Of a stretch of DNA of 64,000 bases, positions 17,429 to 26,576 are shown piece after piece (the first letter of the stretch is position 1; the number at the start of each line of letters is the position of its first letter). Made by a program: the position numbers and the translations under genes. The stretch spans positions 1 to 64,000 of the forward strand of contig DATKQG010000023.1 in NCBI GenBank assembly GCA_035532835.1, given 5' to 3'. The notes beneath the pieces were generated by a model, which searched no databases, had not been told where the DNA came from, and saw only the letters and a program-made list of their open reading frames with translations. The DNA comes from Candidatus Dormiibacterota bacterium (GTDB lineage Bacteria; Vulcanimicrobiota; Vulcanimicrobiia; Vulcanimicrobiales; Vulcanimicrobiaceae).

Positions 17429-17637
17429 TGCATTCGATCGACACCGTCGACGGGCGCCTCCTAGCACGCATCATCAACCTGACGCACCGTTTCGGCTGTT
17501 CGTATACCAACTTGAGCGCTCGCCGCGAAGGCGAACGCTACGCAGCGACCATCGAATTGAGCGGCCCGGTCGACGCTCTACGGCGCCTGGCCTTACAAAT
17601 TCGCAAACTCACTACCGAACATGAGGAGACCTTCTAA
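17428..17637 (+). CDS. ilvN: Acetolactate synthase small regulatory subunit (short, IlvM-like ACT protein)
   Basis: 69 residues from ATG 17428, overlapping ilvB by one base (TGATG). It is a single ACT-like domain ([47 protein letters not shown]). Its position between ilvB and ilvC identifies it as the regulatory partner. Ordinary IlvN/IlvH proteins are about 160 residues with two domains, while enterobacterial IlvM is about 87. This one is shorter still and may lack a normal valine-binding site. It could be IlvM-type, giving weak or no valine inhibition; that is inference. Confidence 0.8.
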   Translation: MHSIDTVDGRLLARIINLTHRFGCSYTNLSARREGERYAATIELSGPVDALRRLALQIRKLTTEHEETF

Positions 17638-18671
17638 TGAAAGCCCTGTACGACCGCGATGCCAGGCATGCCGCAATCCAAAGAAAGCGCGTGGCCGTGA
17701 TCGGCTACGGCAGTCAAGGGCGCGCTCACGCCCTGAATCTTCGAGACTCGGGAATCGACGTTACGGTCGGACTCCGCGAATACTCCTCATCGAACGAACG
17801 CGCGCGACGCGACGGGATGCGCACCGCATCGGTCGAGCAAGCGGTCGGCGAAGCGGATGTGGTGATGATGCTCGTCCCCGACGAGGAGCAGCCCACGCTC
17901 TACTTCCGAGCGATCGCCGAGCATCTGCGCGATGGCGCGTACCTCGGGTTCGCGCACGGTTTTTCCATCCACTTCGGCACCATCGTCCCATCTCGCACGA
18001 GCAACGTATTCATGGTCGCGCCCAAGGCGCCCGGCCCACTGGTACGCAGCGAGTATGAAGCGGGTCGCGGAGTGCCGTGCCTGATCGCCGTATCGCAGGA
18101 CCCATCCGGCGACGCACGCGAGATTGCCCTCGCATACGCAAGCGCTATCGGCGGCGGACGCGCCGGCATTCTTGAAACCACCTTCAAAGAAGAAACGGAA
18201 ACCGATCTGTTCGGCGAACAAGCCGTGCTCTGCGGCGGCCTTTCGGCTCTGGTCAGCACCGGTTTTGAAACGCTGGTCGAGGCCGGTTATGCACCGGAGA
18301 TGGCGTACTTCGAGTGCCTGCACGAGATGAAGCTGATCGTGGACTTGATGTATGCCGGCGGCATCGAGGGCATGCGCAAGAGAATCAGCAACACCGCGCG
18401 TTTCGGCGATTACAGTCGCGGTTCGCGCGTCGTGACGTCCGAAACCAAAGAGGCGATGCGTGCGATCTTGCGCGACATTCAAGACGGCAGCTTCGCGCGC
18501 GAGTGGGTCCAGGAGCACGCCGCCGGAAAACCGCGCTTTAACGCATATGCGCAGAAGGCGCGCGCCCACGAAATCGAAGGCGTCGGCGCGGAATTGCGCT
18601 CGCTGATGCCGTGGCTGGCCCCCAGCGAGGAGCTCGTGCAAGACGACGAGCTCAAGTTCCGGGTCTGCTGA
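17637..18671 (+). CDS. ilvC: Ketol-acid reductoisomerase (class I)
   Basis: 344 residues, the length expected of class I enzymes. It isomerises and reduces acetohydroxy acids to 2,3-dihydroxy acids. Visible motifs are the NAD(P)-binding [62 protein letters not shown], and the metal site [15 protein letters not shown] with the later [19 protein letters not shown]. The ATG at 17637 overlaps the ilvN stop by one base, and its own stop overlaps the ilvD ATG. Confidence 0.95.
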   Translation: MKALYDRDARHAAIQRKRVAVIGYGSQGRAHALNLRDSGIDVTVGLREYSSSNERARRDGMRTASVEQAVGEADVVMMLVPDEEQPTLYFRAIAEHLRDGAYLGFAHGFSIHFGTIVPSRTSNVFMVAPKAPGPLVRSEYEAGRGVPCLIAVSQDPSGDAREIALAYASAIGGGRAGILETTFKEETETDLFGEQAVLCGGLSALVSTGFETLVEAGYAPEMAYFECLHEMKLIVDLMYAGGIEGMRKRISNTARFGDYSRGSRVVTSETKEAMRAILRDIQDGSFAREWVQEHAAGKPRFNAYAQKARAHEIEGVGAELRSLMPWLAPSEELVQDDELKFRVC

Positions 18672-20371
18672 TGACCGATCGTAACAACGGCGCGCTCAAT
18701 GCGCGTTCCCGCGCGCTCACCCAGGGTGCCTCGCGCGCGGGTGCGCGCGCCATGTTCAAGGCCGTCGGGTTCACCGATGAGGACCTCGGAAAACCGCTGG
18801 TCGGTATCGCCAATACCTGGATCGAGACGATGCCGTGCGGCATTCACTTACGCGAACTCGCCGAAGCCGTGAAGGAGGGCGTGCGTGCCGCCGGCGGGAC
18901 GCCGATGGAGTTCAATACCATTGCGATCAGCGACGGCATCACGATGGGCACCGAAGGGATGAAGGCTTCGCTCGTAAGCCGCGAGGTCATCGCCGACTCG
19001 ATCGAGCTCTGCGCGCGCGGCTATCAATTCGATGCGATCGTGGCGCTCGCAGGATGCGACAAGACGCTGCCCGGCTCCGCGATGGCGCTCGCGCGACTCA
19101 ACATTCCTGCGGTGCTGTTGTACGGCGGTTCGACCGCCGCCGGACGGCTCGACGGCAAAGAGATCACGATCGTCGACGTCTACGAGGCGATCGGCGCGCA
19201 CGCATGCGGCACCATCGATGCGACGCGACTCAAGGCGGTTGAAGATCGCGCGTGCCCCGGCCCCGGGGCGTGCGGCGGACAGTACACGGCCAACACGATG
19301 GCCACGACGCTGGAGTATTTGGGCCTCTCGCCGATCGGTAGCTCGTCGCCCGGCGCGACCGATCCGCGCCGCCGCGATTGGGCGTATCGCGCCGGCGAAC
19401 TCGCCATGGAGTTACTGGCTCGCAATGTGTGCCCGCGAGATCTTCTCACGCGCGATGCATTTGAAAACGCGATCGCCGCGGCTGCAGGAACCGGTGGGTC
19501 CACCAACAGCGTCTTACACTTGCTCGCCATCGCGCGCGAGGCCGGCGTTCCGCTCACGATCGACGACTTCGATGAGATCAGCGCGCGCACGCCGATCGTC
19601 GCGGATCTGCGCCCCGGCGGCACCTATCTCGCGCTCGACGTGGACGCTGCCGGGGGATCCACGTTGATTGCTCGCCGTCTATTGGACGGGGGCTTGCTGC
19701 ACGGCGATGCGCGCACGCTGGGCGGCCCAACCCTTCGCGAAGCGGTCGCGACCGCATCCGAAACGCCGGGCCAACGCGTCGTCGCTACGGCGGAACGGCC
19801 GTTCAAGCCCCACGGCGGCCTCGCCATCCTGAAGGGGAACCTCGCGCCCGACGGCGCGGTCGTCAAGATCGCAGGAAACGAACGGTTGCTCCATCGCGGG
19901 CCGGCGCGCGTTTTCACGCGCGAAGAGGACGCGATGCAAGCCGTCCTGGACGGCGCCATCGTCGCTGGCGACGTGATCGTCATCATCTACGAAGGGCCAA
20001 AGGGCGGCCCGGGAATGCGCGAGATGCTCGGCGTCACCGCCGCGATCTTCGGTGCCGGCCTCGGAGAGCACGTCGCGCTCATCACCGACGGACGTTTTAG
20101 CGGGGGAACGCACGGGCTCATGATCGGGCACGTCGCGCCGGAAGCTGCGGTCGGCGGCCCCATCGCACTGCTCCGTAACGGCGATACCATCGTCATCGAT
20201 GTCGCCGCGCGTGAATTGCGCGTTGAAGTACCCGAGGCGGAACTCGCCGCGCGGCTCGCGGCGTGGCGCGCGCCGGCATCGCATTACCCCACCGGGGTCT
20301 TCGCGAAATATCGGGCACTCGTCGGCTCCGCCTCCGACGGCGCCGTCACCACCGCGGGTGCCGGCGCATGA
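18671..20371 (+). CDS. ilvD: Dihydroxy-acid dehydratase
   Basis: 566 residues from ATG 18671 (TGATG overlap with ilvC). It dehydrates 2,3-dihydroxy acids to the 2-keto acids. The Fe-S-associated cysteines are in [23 protein letters not shown] and [16 protein letters not shown]. Other signatures are [20 protein letters not shown] and the C-terminal [14 protein letters not shown] and [20 protein letters not shown]. Length and motifs match the short bacterial IlvD type. It ends in an ATGA overlap with ilvE. Confidence 0.95.
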   Translation: MTDRNNGALNARSRALTQGASRAGARAMFKAVGFTDEDLGKPLVGIANTWIETMPCGIHLRELAEAVKEGVRAAGGTPMEFNTIAISDGITMGTEGMKASLVSREVIADSIELCARGYQFDAIVALAGCDKTLPGSAMALARLNIPAVLLYGGSTAAGRLDGKEITIVDVYEAIGAHACGTIDATRLKAVEDRACPGPGACGGQYTANTMATTLEYLGLSPIGSSSPGATDPRRRDWAYRAGELAMELLARNVCPRDLLTRDAFENAIAAAAGTGGSTNSVLHLLAIAREAGVPLTIDDFDEISARTPIVADLRPGGTYLALDVDAAGGSTLIARRLLDGGLLHGDARTLGGPTLREAVATASETPGQRVVATAERPFKPHGGLAILKGNLAPDGAVVKIAGNERLLHRGPARVFTREEDAMQAVLDGAIVAGDVIVIIYEGPKGGPGMREMLGVTAAIFGAGLGEHVALITDGRFSGGTHGLMIGHVAPEAAVGGPIALLRNGDTIVIDVAARELRVEVPEAELAARLAAWRAPASHYPTGVFAKYRALVGSASDGAVTTAGAGA

Positions 20372-21276
20372 GCGTTATGTGGTACGACGGCACGCTACAC
20401 GACGGCGATGACATTGCGGTGCTCCCATTCACGCATGCCTTGCACTATGGTTCGGGCGTCTTCGAAGGTATTCGCGCTTACGAGACGCGACACGGTACCG
20501 CGATCTTTCGCGCGCAAGATCACTTGGAGCGTTTCCACCGGTCGGCAGAAGCCTATGGGCTGAAGATCGCTTACTCGACGCAAGAACTCGAGCATGCGAT
20601 GTTTGCTACGCTCGAGGCCAATGCGTTCACCCAAGGATATATTCGCCCCCTGGCCTTTTTCGGTGAGAAAGGTATTTCGCTCGCGCCGCGCTACCATTGC
20701 CCCACGCACGTGCTGGTCGCGCTCAAACCGCTGAGCGGCTCGCTGATGGGGCCGAGCGTGCGAGTCTGCATCTCGCCTTGGCAAAAGACGCCTTCGCGTT
20801 CGATGCCCGCGACGGTCAAAGCATCCGGCCACTACATGAACTCCATCCTCGCGCTCCACGACGCGATCGAACGCGGATTCGATGAAGCGATTCTCCTGAA
20901 CGATCGAGGCGAAGTGGCCGAAGGAACCGGCGAGAATATCTTCGTGGTCCGCAACGGACGCGTGCGCACCAATGACGCATCAGCCGACGTGCTCGACGGC
21001 ATCACGCGCGCGACCGTGATCGAATTGGCCCGCGACCGCGGAATCGAAGTCGAAGTCGGCCCGATCGCGGTGCGCGAGCTGCTCGAAGCCGACGAGGTTT
21101 TCCTCACCGGCACGGCCGCGGAGGTGACTGCCGTTTCCCAGATCGATCATCGCCGCCTTTCGGATGCGCGTCCGCTTACCGACGAGCTTGCGAGCGCGTA
21201 TGCCGCAGCGGTGCGCGGCGAGGATCCCCTGCACGAGCAGTGGCTTAGCCTTAGCGGCACGCTGCTTTCAACCTAG
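20368..21276 (+). CDS. ilvE: Branched-chain amino acid aminotransferase
   Basis: 302 residues. It transfers the amino group between glutamate and branched-chain 2-keto acids, the last step to Val, Ile and Leu. It is a fold-type IV PLP enzyme, with [15 protein letters not shown], the Schiff-base Lys in [35 protein letters not shown] and the phosphate-binding [13 protein letters not shown]. It starts at ATG 20368, overlapping the ilvD stop by four bases; a longer upstream extension lies within ilvD and is not needed. Confidence 0.93.
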   Translation: MSVMWYDGTLHDGDDIAVLPFTHALHYGSGVFEGIRAYETRHGTAIFRAQDHLERFHRSAEAYGLKIAYSTQELEHAMFATLEANAFTQGYIRPLAFFGEKGISLAPRYHCPTHVLVALKPLSGSLMGPSVRVCISPWQKTPSRSMPATVKASGHYMNSILALHDAIERGFDEAILLNDRGEVAEGTGENIFVVRNGRVRTNDASADVLDGITRATVIELARDRGIEVEVGPIAVRELLEADEVFLTGTAAEVTAVSQIDHRRLSDARPLTDELASAYAAAVRGEDPLHEQWLSLSGTLLST

Positions 21277-21304
21277 CCGATCGAAGCTCGCACGCAGTGC
21301 ACGA

Positions 21305-21340
21305 GCCCCTCGCATCGAGCGAGGGGCCTTTTTTTCTTTT
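21305..21340 (+). terminator. Intra-operon terminator between ilvE and leuA
   Basis: Arms 21305-21313 and 21319-21327 form a 9-bp GC-rich stem with loop ATCGA, followed by a C-interrupted T-run to 21340. A second hairpin just upstream (21286-21293 with 21297-21306, CA bulge) overlaps its first two bases. It should partly end the ilvBNCDE transcript and lower leuA expression, unless leuA has its own promoter. I see no Leu-rich leader peptide in this 90-base gap. Confidence 0.8.
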
Positions 21341-21366
21341 CTCTGTACTTACTCGGGAGATAGACC

Positions 21367-22530
21367 ATGAGAGCCATCGAGATCCTCGACACCACGCTGC
21401 GCGACGGCGAACAATCACCGGGCGCCGCGATGACGCCGGCCGCGCGACTGCGGATCGCTCGCATGCTCGCGGCGGCGGGAGTCGACACGATCGAGGCCGG
21501 CTTCCCCGCGGCCTCTCCGCTCGTTGCGCGCAGCGTCGAGCAGATTGCCACGCACGTTCGCTCGGTCCGCGTGGCCGCGCTCGCGCGCTGCAACGTACGC
21601 GACATCGATGCAGCGGCCGACGCGCTCCGCGATGCGCACGCACCGCGCATTCACACCTTTCTTGCCACCTCGCCGATCCATCTCCAGCACAAGTTACGGA
21701 TTACGCTCGAGCAGGCCCTCGAATGCGTCACCGATGGGGTACGCCACGCGCGCCGGCGATGCGACGACGTCGAGTTCTCCGCCGAGGACGCCACCCGTTC
21801 GGACCCGTCTTTTCTCGCTCGCATCTTTTCGGTCGCGATCGCCGCAGGCGCGCGAACGATCAACGTCCCGGACACCGTCGGGTTTGCAACCCCGGCCGAC
21901 ATGAGCGCCCTGGTCGGCTATCTCATCGCCAACGTCGACGGGATCGAGAAGGCAAGCTTGAGCGTCCATACCCACGACGACCTCGGTATGGCCACCGCGA
22001 ACGCCTTAGCCGCGATTGCGGCCGGAGCGAATCAGGTAGAATGCACGATCAACGGTATCGGCGAGCGCGCCGGAAATTGCGCGCTGGAAGAGATCGTCGT
22101 CGCGGTGAGTACCCGGCCCGATGCCTTTGCGTGCGAGATCGGCTTCGAGCTCGGCGCGATTCGCGCGCTTTCGCAAGCTGTAGCGCGAGCGACCGGCATG
22201 CGGGTTCAAAAAAATAAGGCTATCGTGGGTGCCAACGCTTTCGCGCACGAATCCGGTATCCATCAGGACGGAATCATCAAGGAGCGCAGCACCTACGAGA
22301 TCATCGACCCGCGCAGCATCGGCGGTTCGACCGAACTCCCGCTCGGGCGAAATTCGGGACGCAAGGCGCTCTTTCACCGAGCCGCGCAACTCGGCCTAGA
22401 GTTTGACGATCTCTCGCGAGCGCACTTCGCCCGCGCCTTCGCCGCATTCGCCGAGCGGCGACGCGTCGTTCGAGACGCCGATCTCATCACGCTCGCGCGC
22501 GGCGTTACGTCAACGCTCGTTCCGCTGTAA
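21367..22530 (+). CDS. leuA: 2-isopropylmalate synthase lacking the regulatory domain
   Basis: 387 residues. It condenses acetyl-CoA with 2-oxoisovalerate, committing flux to leucine. The catalytic barrel is complete: LDTTLRDGEQSPGAAMTPAA, the metal-binding HTHDDLGMATANALAAIAAG, NGIGERAGNCALEEIVVAV, and the subunit-linker motif FAHESGIHQDGIIKERSTYE with LPLGRNSGRKALFHRA. Usual LeuA proteins run to 500 residues or more with a C-terminal leucine-binding LeuA dimer domain. Here the chain stops at about 387, so that domain is missing. GGGAG at 21355-21359 fixes the start. Homocitrate or citramalate synthase are alternatives, but the operon argues for LeuA. Confidence 0.85.
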   Translation: MRAIEILDTTLRDGEQSPGAAMTPAARLRIARMLAAAGVDTIEAGFPAASPLVARSVEQIATHVRSVRVAALARCNVRDIDAAADALRDAHAPRIHTFLATSPIHLQHKLRITLEQALECVTDGVRHARRRCDDVEFSAEDATRSDPSFLARIFSVAIAAGARTINVPDTVGFATPADMSALVGYLIANVDGIEKASLSVHTHDDLGMATANALAAIAAGANQVECTINGIGERAGNCALEEIVVAVSTRPDAFACEIGFELGAIRALSQAVARATGMRVQKNKAIVGANAFAHESGIHQDGIIKERSTYEIIDPRSIGGSTELPLGRNSGRKALFHRAAQLGLEFDDLSRAHFARAFAAFAERRRVVRDADLITLARGVTSTLVPL

Positions 22531-22641
22531 TACGGGCCTTCCGTTACGGCCGACGGCGGCCCGGACGGGAGCGCGAGGTCGGCCGGCCCGGAGCTGGATT
22601 GACTCAAAGGATTCCCCGGGCAATCGCTAATTGACGTTGAT

Positions 22642-23262
22642 ATGGCGCTAAAGCTGGGCACGAGTGCTGACGCGCTCGTCGGGATCGACGAGCTCGGCCT
22701 CGTCGTCTACTGGAACGACGGGGCCGCAAAGATGCTCGGGCGCGATGCGCGGCACGCGATCGGCCGCCCCTGCCACGATGTCTTACAGGGGCTTAATCCG
22801 GCCGGCGGGCAGTTGTGCGGTCCGAACTGCTCCATACGCGAGAGTTGCAGAAAGCTGCACGCACCCCGCCGGTTCGAGATGGTCGCCCGGGACCAAAACG
22901 GCGCGGAATTGTGGCTCGAAGTTACGACGGTGATCGTGTTTGACGGCGACCGCCCCATCACGCTCCACCTCTTATCGGAAAGCGTAGCGGCCCGCCGCCT
23001 CACCGGTCTGGTCGAAACGGCTATGCGCCGCACCACCCGTGTGGAACCGCCCGCCCAGGATTTCGCTCTGACCCGGCGCGAGCTCGATGTCCTTGCGATG
23101 CTGGCCGAGGGGCTGCGGACGCCGCACATCGCCGAGCGACTCCAGCTTGCCGAAACCACCGTGCGCAGCCACATCCAGAATCTTCTTCTTAAACTCGGCG
23201 TCCACTCGCGTGCCGAAGCCATCGTGTTCGGTATCAAAAACGGCCTCGTGCATTTGCATTAG
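22642..23262 (+). CDS. PAS-LuxR transcription regulator with a Cys cluster
   Basis: 206 residues. An N-terminal PAS domain (DALVGIDELGLVVYWNDGAA, KMLGRDARHAIGRPCHDVLQ) contains a cluster of cysteines, C-H-D then QLCGPNCSIRESCRK. A C-terminal LuxR-type helix-turn-helix (LTRRELDVLAMLAEGLRTPH, IAERLQLAETTVRSHIQNLL) follows. The cysteines could bind a metal or sense redox state; that is inference. It lies between leuA and the TetR/benzoyl-CoA genes. There is no obvious ribosome binding site at ATG 22642. Confidence 0.8.
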   Translation: MALKLGTSADALVGIDELGLVVYWNDGAAKMLGRDARHAIGRPCHDVLQGLNPAGGQLCGPNCSIRESCRKLHAPRRFEMVARDQNGAELWLEVTTVIVFDGDRPITLHLLSESVAARRLTGLVETAMRRTTRVEPPAQDFALTRRELDVLAMLAEGLRTPHIAERLQLAETTVRSHIQNLLLKLGVHSRAEAIVFGIKNGLVHLH

Positions 23263-23313
23263 AAAACCACTGCATACGATTCTGGCTGCCGATCCATTGA
23301 TCCGCTACGATTA

Positions 23314-23347
23314 ATTCGAGCGAACGTTCGATAGAACGAGCTCGAAT
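23314..23347. promoter_or_regulatory. Nested palindrome upstream of tetR (operator candidate)
   Basis: ATTCGAG (23314-23320) and CTCGAAT (23341-23347) are inverted arms. Between them is the perfect 10-bp palindrome CGAACGTTCG (23321-23330). It ends ten bases before the GTG of the tetR-like gene, a usual place for autoregulation by TetR repressors of acyl-CoA or aromatic catabolism. Confidence 0.45.
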
Positions 23348-23356
23348 GGCGGAAAC

Positions 23357-23947
23357 GTGCAGTCATACGATCGTCGTTTTGAAGACATCCTGGATAGCAC
23401 CGAGGATCTCTTCGCTGAAAAAGGCTTTCACGCCACGAGCATGCGCGATATCGCGCACGCCGCGGACATGAGCATCGCCGGGCTCTACTACTATCTACCC
23501 AGCAAGCAGGCGGCACTCTTTTTCGTCTGCACGCGCATTTTCGACCGGCTCGATGCCGCCGCAGACGAGTTGCGCGACATCGCGGATCCCGAGGAGCGGC
23601 TCCGCACCTTCGTGCGCACGCACCTAGCCTATATGCTGCGCAACGAGGACGCATACCGGGTGCTGCTCCACGACATGGACGCACTCGACGGCGAGTATGG
23701 CGATCGGATGCGGTTACGCAAGCGGCGCTATTTCTCGCTTGCAGCCGATCTCGTAAGCCGGCTGGACGTGAACCCCGCCTTCATCTCCCCACGCATCGCG
23801 GCCGGCGCGCTCTTCGGGATGCTGAACTGGGCGCCCACGTGGTATCGGCGCGGCTTGGATGGCGATATCGGCACCGTGGCCGATAATATCCTCGCCCTCT
23901 TCCTCGGTGGCATCTCCGCTACCGCGTCCCCGTTGGAGGTGCGTTAG
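23357..23947 (+). CDS. TetR/AcrR-family regulator
   Basis: 196 residues from GTG 23357. The N-terminal helix-turn-helix is standard for the family (DSTEDLFAEKGFHATSMRDI, AHAADMSIAGLYYYLPSKQA). The C-terminal region (residues about 65-190) is the variable ligand and dimer domain, with RYFSLAADLVSRLDVNPAFI and RIAAGALFGMLNWAPTWYRR as in regulators of fatty-acyl or aryl-CoA catabolism. Its stop is at 23947, where the dch gene begins. It is therefore probably the first gene of the benzoyl-CoA operon and its local repressor, with a CoA-thioester as plausible ligand. Confidence 0.85.
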   Translation: MQSYDRRFEDILDSTEDLFAEKGFHATSMRDIAHAADMSIAGLYYYLPSKQAALFFVCTRIFDRLDAAADELRDIADPEERLRTFVRTHLAYMLRNEDAYRVLLHDMDALDGEYGDRMRLRKRRYFSLAADLVSRLDVNPAFISPRIAAGALFGMLNWAPTWYRRGLDGDIGTVADNILALFLGGISATASPLEVR

Positions 23948-24708
23948 TGAGCGATCGTATCGAATCGCGTATTGAAAACCGCCTCGGGCGCATCTGCTTG
24001 CGCGCCGGGACACTCAATATCTTGAACCGAGAGGATCTCGACGAGCTCGCGCGCGCGATCGGCAGTCTCGAAAGCTGCGCGGTCGTCCTTCTCGAAGCGC
24101 GGGGCGAACGCGCCTTTTGCGCCGGCGTCGACGTCGCGGAGCACCTCCCCGATCGTGCGCCCGCTATGCTCGAAACGTTCCACGCCACGGCGCGCGCCTT
24201 TCGTAACGCCGCGCCCGTCATCGTCTGTGCCGTCAACGGCCCCGCCCTCGGGGGCGGATTCGAACTGATGTTGCTCGCCGATTTGGCCATCTGCTCGACG
24301 CGAGCCACGTTTTCGCTTCCCGAAGTGGAGCTGGCGGCGCTCCCTCCGGTCGCATGCGCGCTGCTGCCGCGCCTCGTCGGCGAGCGCCGAGCGCTCGACC
24401 TGATCGTGGGCGGCAAACGTCTGGATGCGGCGGCGGCGCTCGAATGGGGCCTGGTCTGCGATATCGTAGAGCCCGCCGCGCTCGCGGAGCGTGCTCAGAC
24501 GCTCTGCGAGCGGCTCCTTTCGTATTCCCACGACGCACTGCGCGCTTGTAAGCGCGCAACCCGCGCGGGCGATTTGGAGAGCGCGATGCGTACGTACGGC
24601 GACGAACTGCTTCCGACCGCCGATGCCGCCGAGGGCATCGCCGCATTTCTTGAAAAGCGCCCGCCACTGTGGGCCCATACCCGTCACTCCATGGAGGCTT
24701 CAACATGA
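23947..24708 (+). CDS. dch: Cyclohexa-1,5-diene-1-carbonyl-CoA hydratase-like (crotonase family)
   Basis: 253 residues from GTG 23947, overlapping the tetR stop. It is a crotonase-fold enzyme with oxyanion-hole motifs FCAGVDVAEHLPDRAPAMLE and NGPALGGGFELMLLADLAIC. The AGVDVAEHxPDR string is characteristic of dienoyl-CoA hydratases of anaerobic benzoate degradation. It would add water to the product of benzoyl-CoA reductase, giving 6-hydroxycyclohex-1-ene-1-carbonyl-CoA. The neighbours (ring hydrolase, alcohol dehydrogenase, four reductase subunits) support this strongly. A generic enoyl-CoA hydratase is the alternative. Confidence 0.82.
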   Translation: MSDRIESRIENRLGRICLRAGTLNILNREDLDELARAIGSLESCAVVLLEARGERAFCAGVDVAEHLPDRAPAMLETFHATARAFRNAAPVIVCAVNGPALGGGFELMLLADLAICSTRATFSLPEVELAALPPVACALLPRLVGERRALDLIVGGKRLDAAAALEWGLVCDIVEPAALAERAQTLCERLLSYSHDALRACKRATRAGDLESAMRTYGDELLPTADAAEGIAAFLEKRPPLWAHTRHSMEAST

Positions 24709-25541
24709 CCATCGAAACGCCGGAACCGACGCAAACACAGAGCGACGTTCTTTACGAAGTCAACGATCGGGTCGCGACGATCACGTTCAATCGTCCGCAC
24801 GCCTACAACGCCTATACGACCGATACGCTCGCCCGTCTGCACGAGGCGTTTCGTCGCGCGATGTGGGACGATGAAGTCGGCGTCGTCGTCCTCACGGGTG
24901 CCGGCAGAAGCGCCTTTTGCACCGGCGGCGACGTCAAGGAATATGCGGAGTACTATGTCGCGCACCCGGAGCAGTTTCGGAAATACATGGTACGCTTTCA
25001 AGATTGCTTGGATGCCATTCGTCAAATGGGCAAACCGACGATCGCCCGGCTCAACGGAATGGCCGTCGGGGGCGGCAACGAATTCAACATGGCTTGCGAC
25101 CTTGCGGTCGCAGCCGACCACATAACGATCCGTCAGGTCGGCGCGCGTGTCGGCAGCGTCGCCGCCGGCGGCGGAACGCAATGGCTTCCGATCATGGTCG
25201 GCGACCGTCGCGCGCGCGAAATGCTGTTTCTGTGCGAACCGATCGGCGCCGCACAAGCGCTCGATTGGGGGCTCGTCAACCGCGTCGTCCCTTACGACGA
25301 CCTCGACGCGACCGTGCGCGAGATGTCCGACAAGCTCTTAGAGAAATTCCCGGACTGTTTGAGCTACACGCAGTGCCAGGTCAACTACTGGAAAGACCAG
25401 GCGTGGTACGCGACCATCGGGCATGCGCGCGAGTGGCTCGCGCTGCATTTTGGACACGAAGAGACGGCCGAGGGCATGCGCGCGTTCGTCGAAAAACGCA
25501 AGCCGGATTACGCCGAAGTTCGCCGCCGGAGGCATCCATGA
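24705..25541 (+). CDS. oah: Ring-opening hydrolase, 6-oxocyclohex-1-ene-1-carbonyl-CoA hydrolase-like
   Basis: 278 residues from ATG 24705 (ATGA overlap, GGAGG at 24693-24697). It has a crotonase fold: FNRPHAYNAYTTDTLARLHE, FCTGGDVKEYAEYYVAHPEQ and NGMAVGGGNEFNMACDLAVA. The CTGGDVKEYAEYY string resembles Oah/BamA ring hydrolases. The length and the tail (EGMRAFVEKRKPDYAEVRRR) are closer to the shorter 2-ketocyclohexanecarboxyl-CoA hydrolase (BadI) type. Classical Oah has about 375 residues. It should cut the alicyclic ring hydrolytically, but which ring ketone it uses is uncertain. Confidence 0.75.
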   Translation: MTIETPEPTQTQSDVLYEVNDRVATITFNRPHAYNAYTTDTLARLHEAFRRAMWDDEVGVVVLTGAGRSAFCTGGDVKEYAEYYVAHPEQFRKYMVRFQDCLDAIRQMGKPTIARLNGMAVGGGNEFNMACDLAVAADHITIRQVGARVGSVAAGGGTQWLPIMVGDRRAREMLFLCEPIGAAQALDWGLVNRVVPYDDLDATVREMSDKLLEKFPDCLSYTQCQVNYWKDQAWYATIGHAREWLALHFGHEETAEGMRAFVEKRKPDYAEVRRRRHP

Positions 25542-26566
25542 AAGCAGCGGTCTTCTACGGATCGCGCCGGCCGCTCGCGCTCGAGGAGCGCGCGATGCCG
25601 GTCGCCGGCTCTGGCGAAATCGTGGTGAAGGTCGCAGCGTGCGGACTCTGCCATACGGACCTTCACTACATCGATCACGACGTCCCCACGTTCGCAACGC
25701 CGCCGCTCGTCCTCGGCCACGAAGCCTCGGGCACGATTCACGAGATAGGCCCGAATGTGGCCGATTGGCACCTCGGCGATCGCGTGTTGATTCCCGCCGT
25801 GCTCTCCTGCGGCCGGTGCGAAGCGTGCCGCCGCGGGCGTGAAAATATCTGCGAGCACGGCGTGATGCTCGGCAATCACATCGACGGCGCCTACGCCGAA
25901 TACATACGCGTGCCGTCGAAAGACGTGCTCGCGCTTCCGCCGGACTTACCGCTCGAGGAAGCTTGTCTCATCGCCGACGCGGTCTCTACACCCTATCATG
26001 CCGTCGTCAACCGCGGTGAAGTACGACCGGGTCAGCGCGTCGTCGTCTTCGGATGCGGCGGCGTCGGCATTAACGTCGTCCAGGTCGCCGTCGCGGCCGG
26101 TGCCGACGTATGGGCCGTCGACGTGAAGCCGCAACGCCTTGCGTACGCGGAACAATTCGGCGCGGCACATCTCATCGACGCTTCCGGTATCCCCGATGTG
26201 GCTAAAGCGATTCGGCGGGAAACCGGCGGCGGGGTCGATGTGGCGTTCGAAGCGATCGGCAATCCCGCCACGATTCGTCAGGCACTCGAAAGCCTGCACC
26301 GCGGCGGCCGGCTGGTCATCGTCGGTTTCAGCACGCGGCCCGCGGAGCTGCCGGTAGGAAAAATCATGTTCGCCGAGCTCGAGATTCGCGGATCGCTCGG
26401 GTGCAGGCCAGTCGACTATCCCCGCATCATCGAGCTTGCTCGTTCGGGAAAGATACGCGTCGCACCGCTGGTAACCGAGCGCGTTTCTCTCGACGAGATC
26501 AATCACGGTCTGGATACGCTACGCGAAGGACGCGGTCTACGCACGATCGTCGTCCCGTCTATGTAG
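25538..26566 (+). CDS. had: 6-hydroxycyclohex-1-ene-1-carbonyl-CoA dehydrogenase-like (zinc alcohol dehydrogenase)
   Basis: 342 residues from ATG 25538 (ATGA overlap). It is a medium-chain Zn alcohol dehydrogenase. The catalytic-zinc region is ACGLCHTDLHYIDHD and GHEASGTIHEIG, the structural zinc is bound by the four cysteines of CGRCEACRRGRENIC, and the cofactor-binding motif is VVVFGCGGVGINVVQVA. In the Thauera/Azoarcus-type benzoyl-CoA pathway such an enzyme oxidises the hydroxyl made by Dch before ring opening. Position between the ring hydrolase and the reductase genes supports this role. By itself the family is broad. Confidence 0.8.
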   Translation: MKAAVFYGSRRPLALEERAMPVAGSGEIVVKVAACGLCHTDLHYIDHDVPTFATPPLVLGHEASGTIHEIGPNVADWHLGDRVLIPAVLSCGRCEACRRGRENICEHGVMLGNHIDGAYAEYIRVPSKDVLALPPDLPLEEACLIADAVSTPYHAVVNRGEVRPGQRVVVFGCGGVGINVVQVAVAAGADVWAVDVKPQRLAYAEQFGAAHLIDASGIPDVAKAIRRETGGGVDVAFEAIGNPATIRQALESLHRGGRLVIVGFSTRPAELPVGKIMFAELEIRGSLGCRPVDYPRIIELARSGKIRVAPLVTERVSLDEINHGLDTLREGRGLRTIVVPSM

Positions 26567-26576
26567 AGGGTCGCAT

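Noticed and set aside
21277..21366. A second, leucine-specific attenuator before leuA
   Set aside because: A terminator is present, but no leader peptide with Leu codons and no clear competing antiterminator was found.
24917..25537. Frame extending the had gene upstream by about 200 codons
   Set aside because: It lies entirely inside the ring hydrolase gene in another frame. The zinc dehydrogenase begins normally at MKAAVFYG, 25538.
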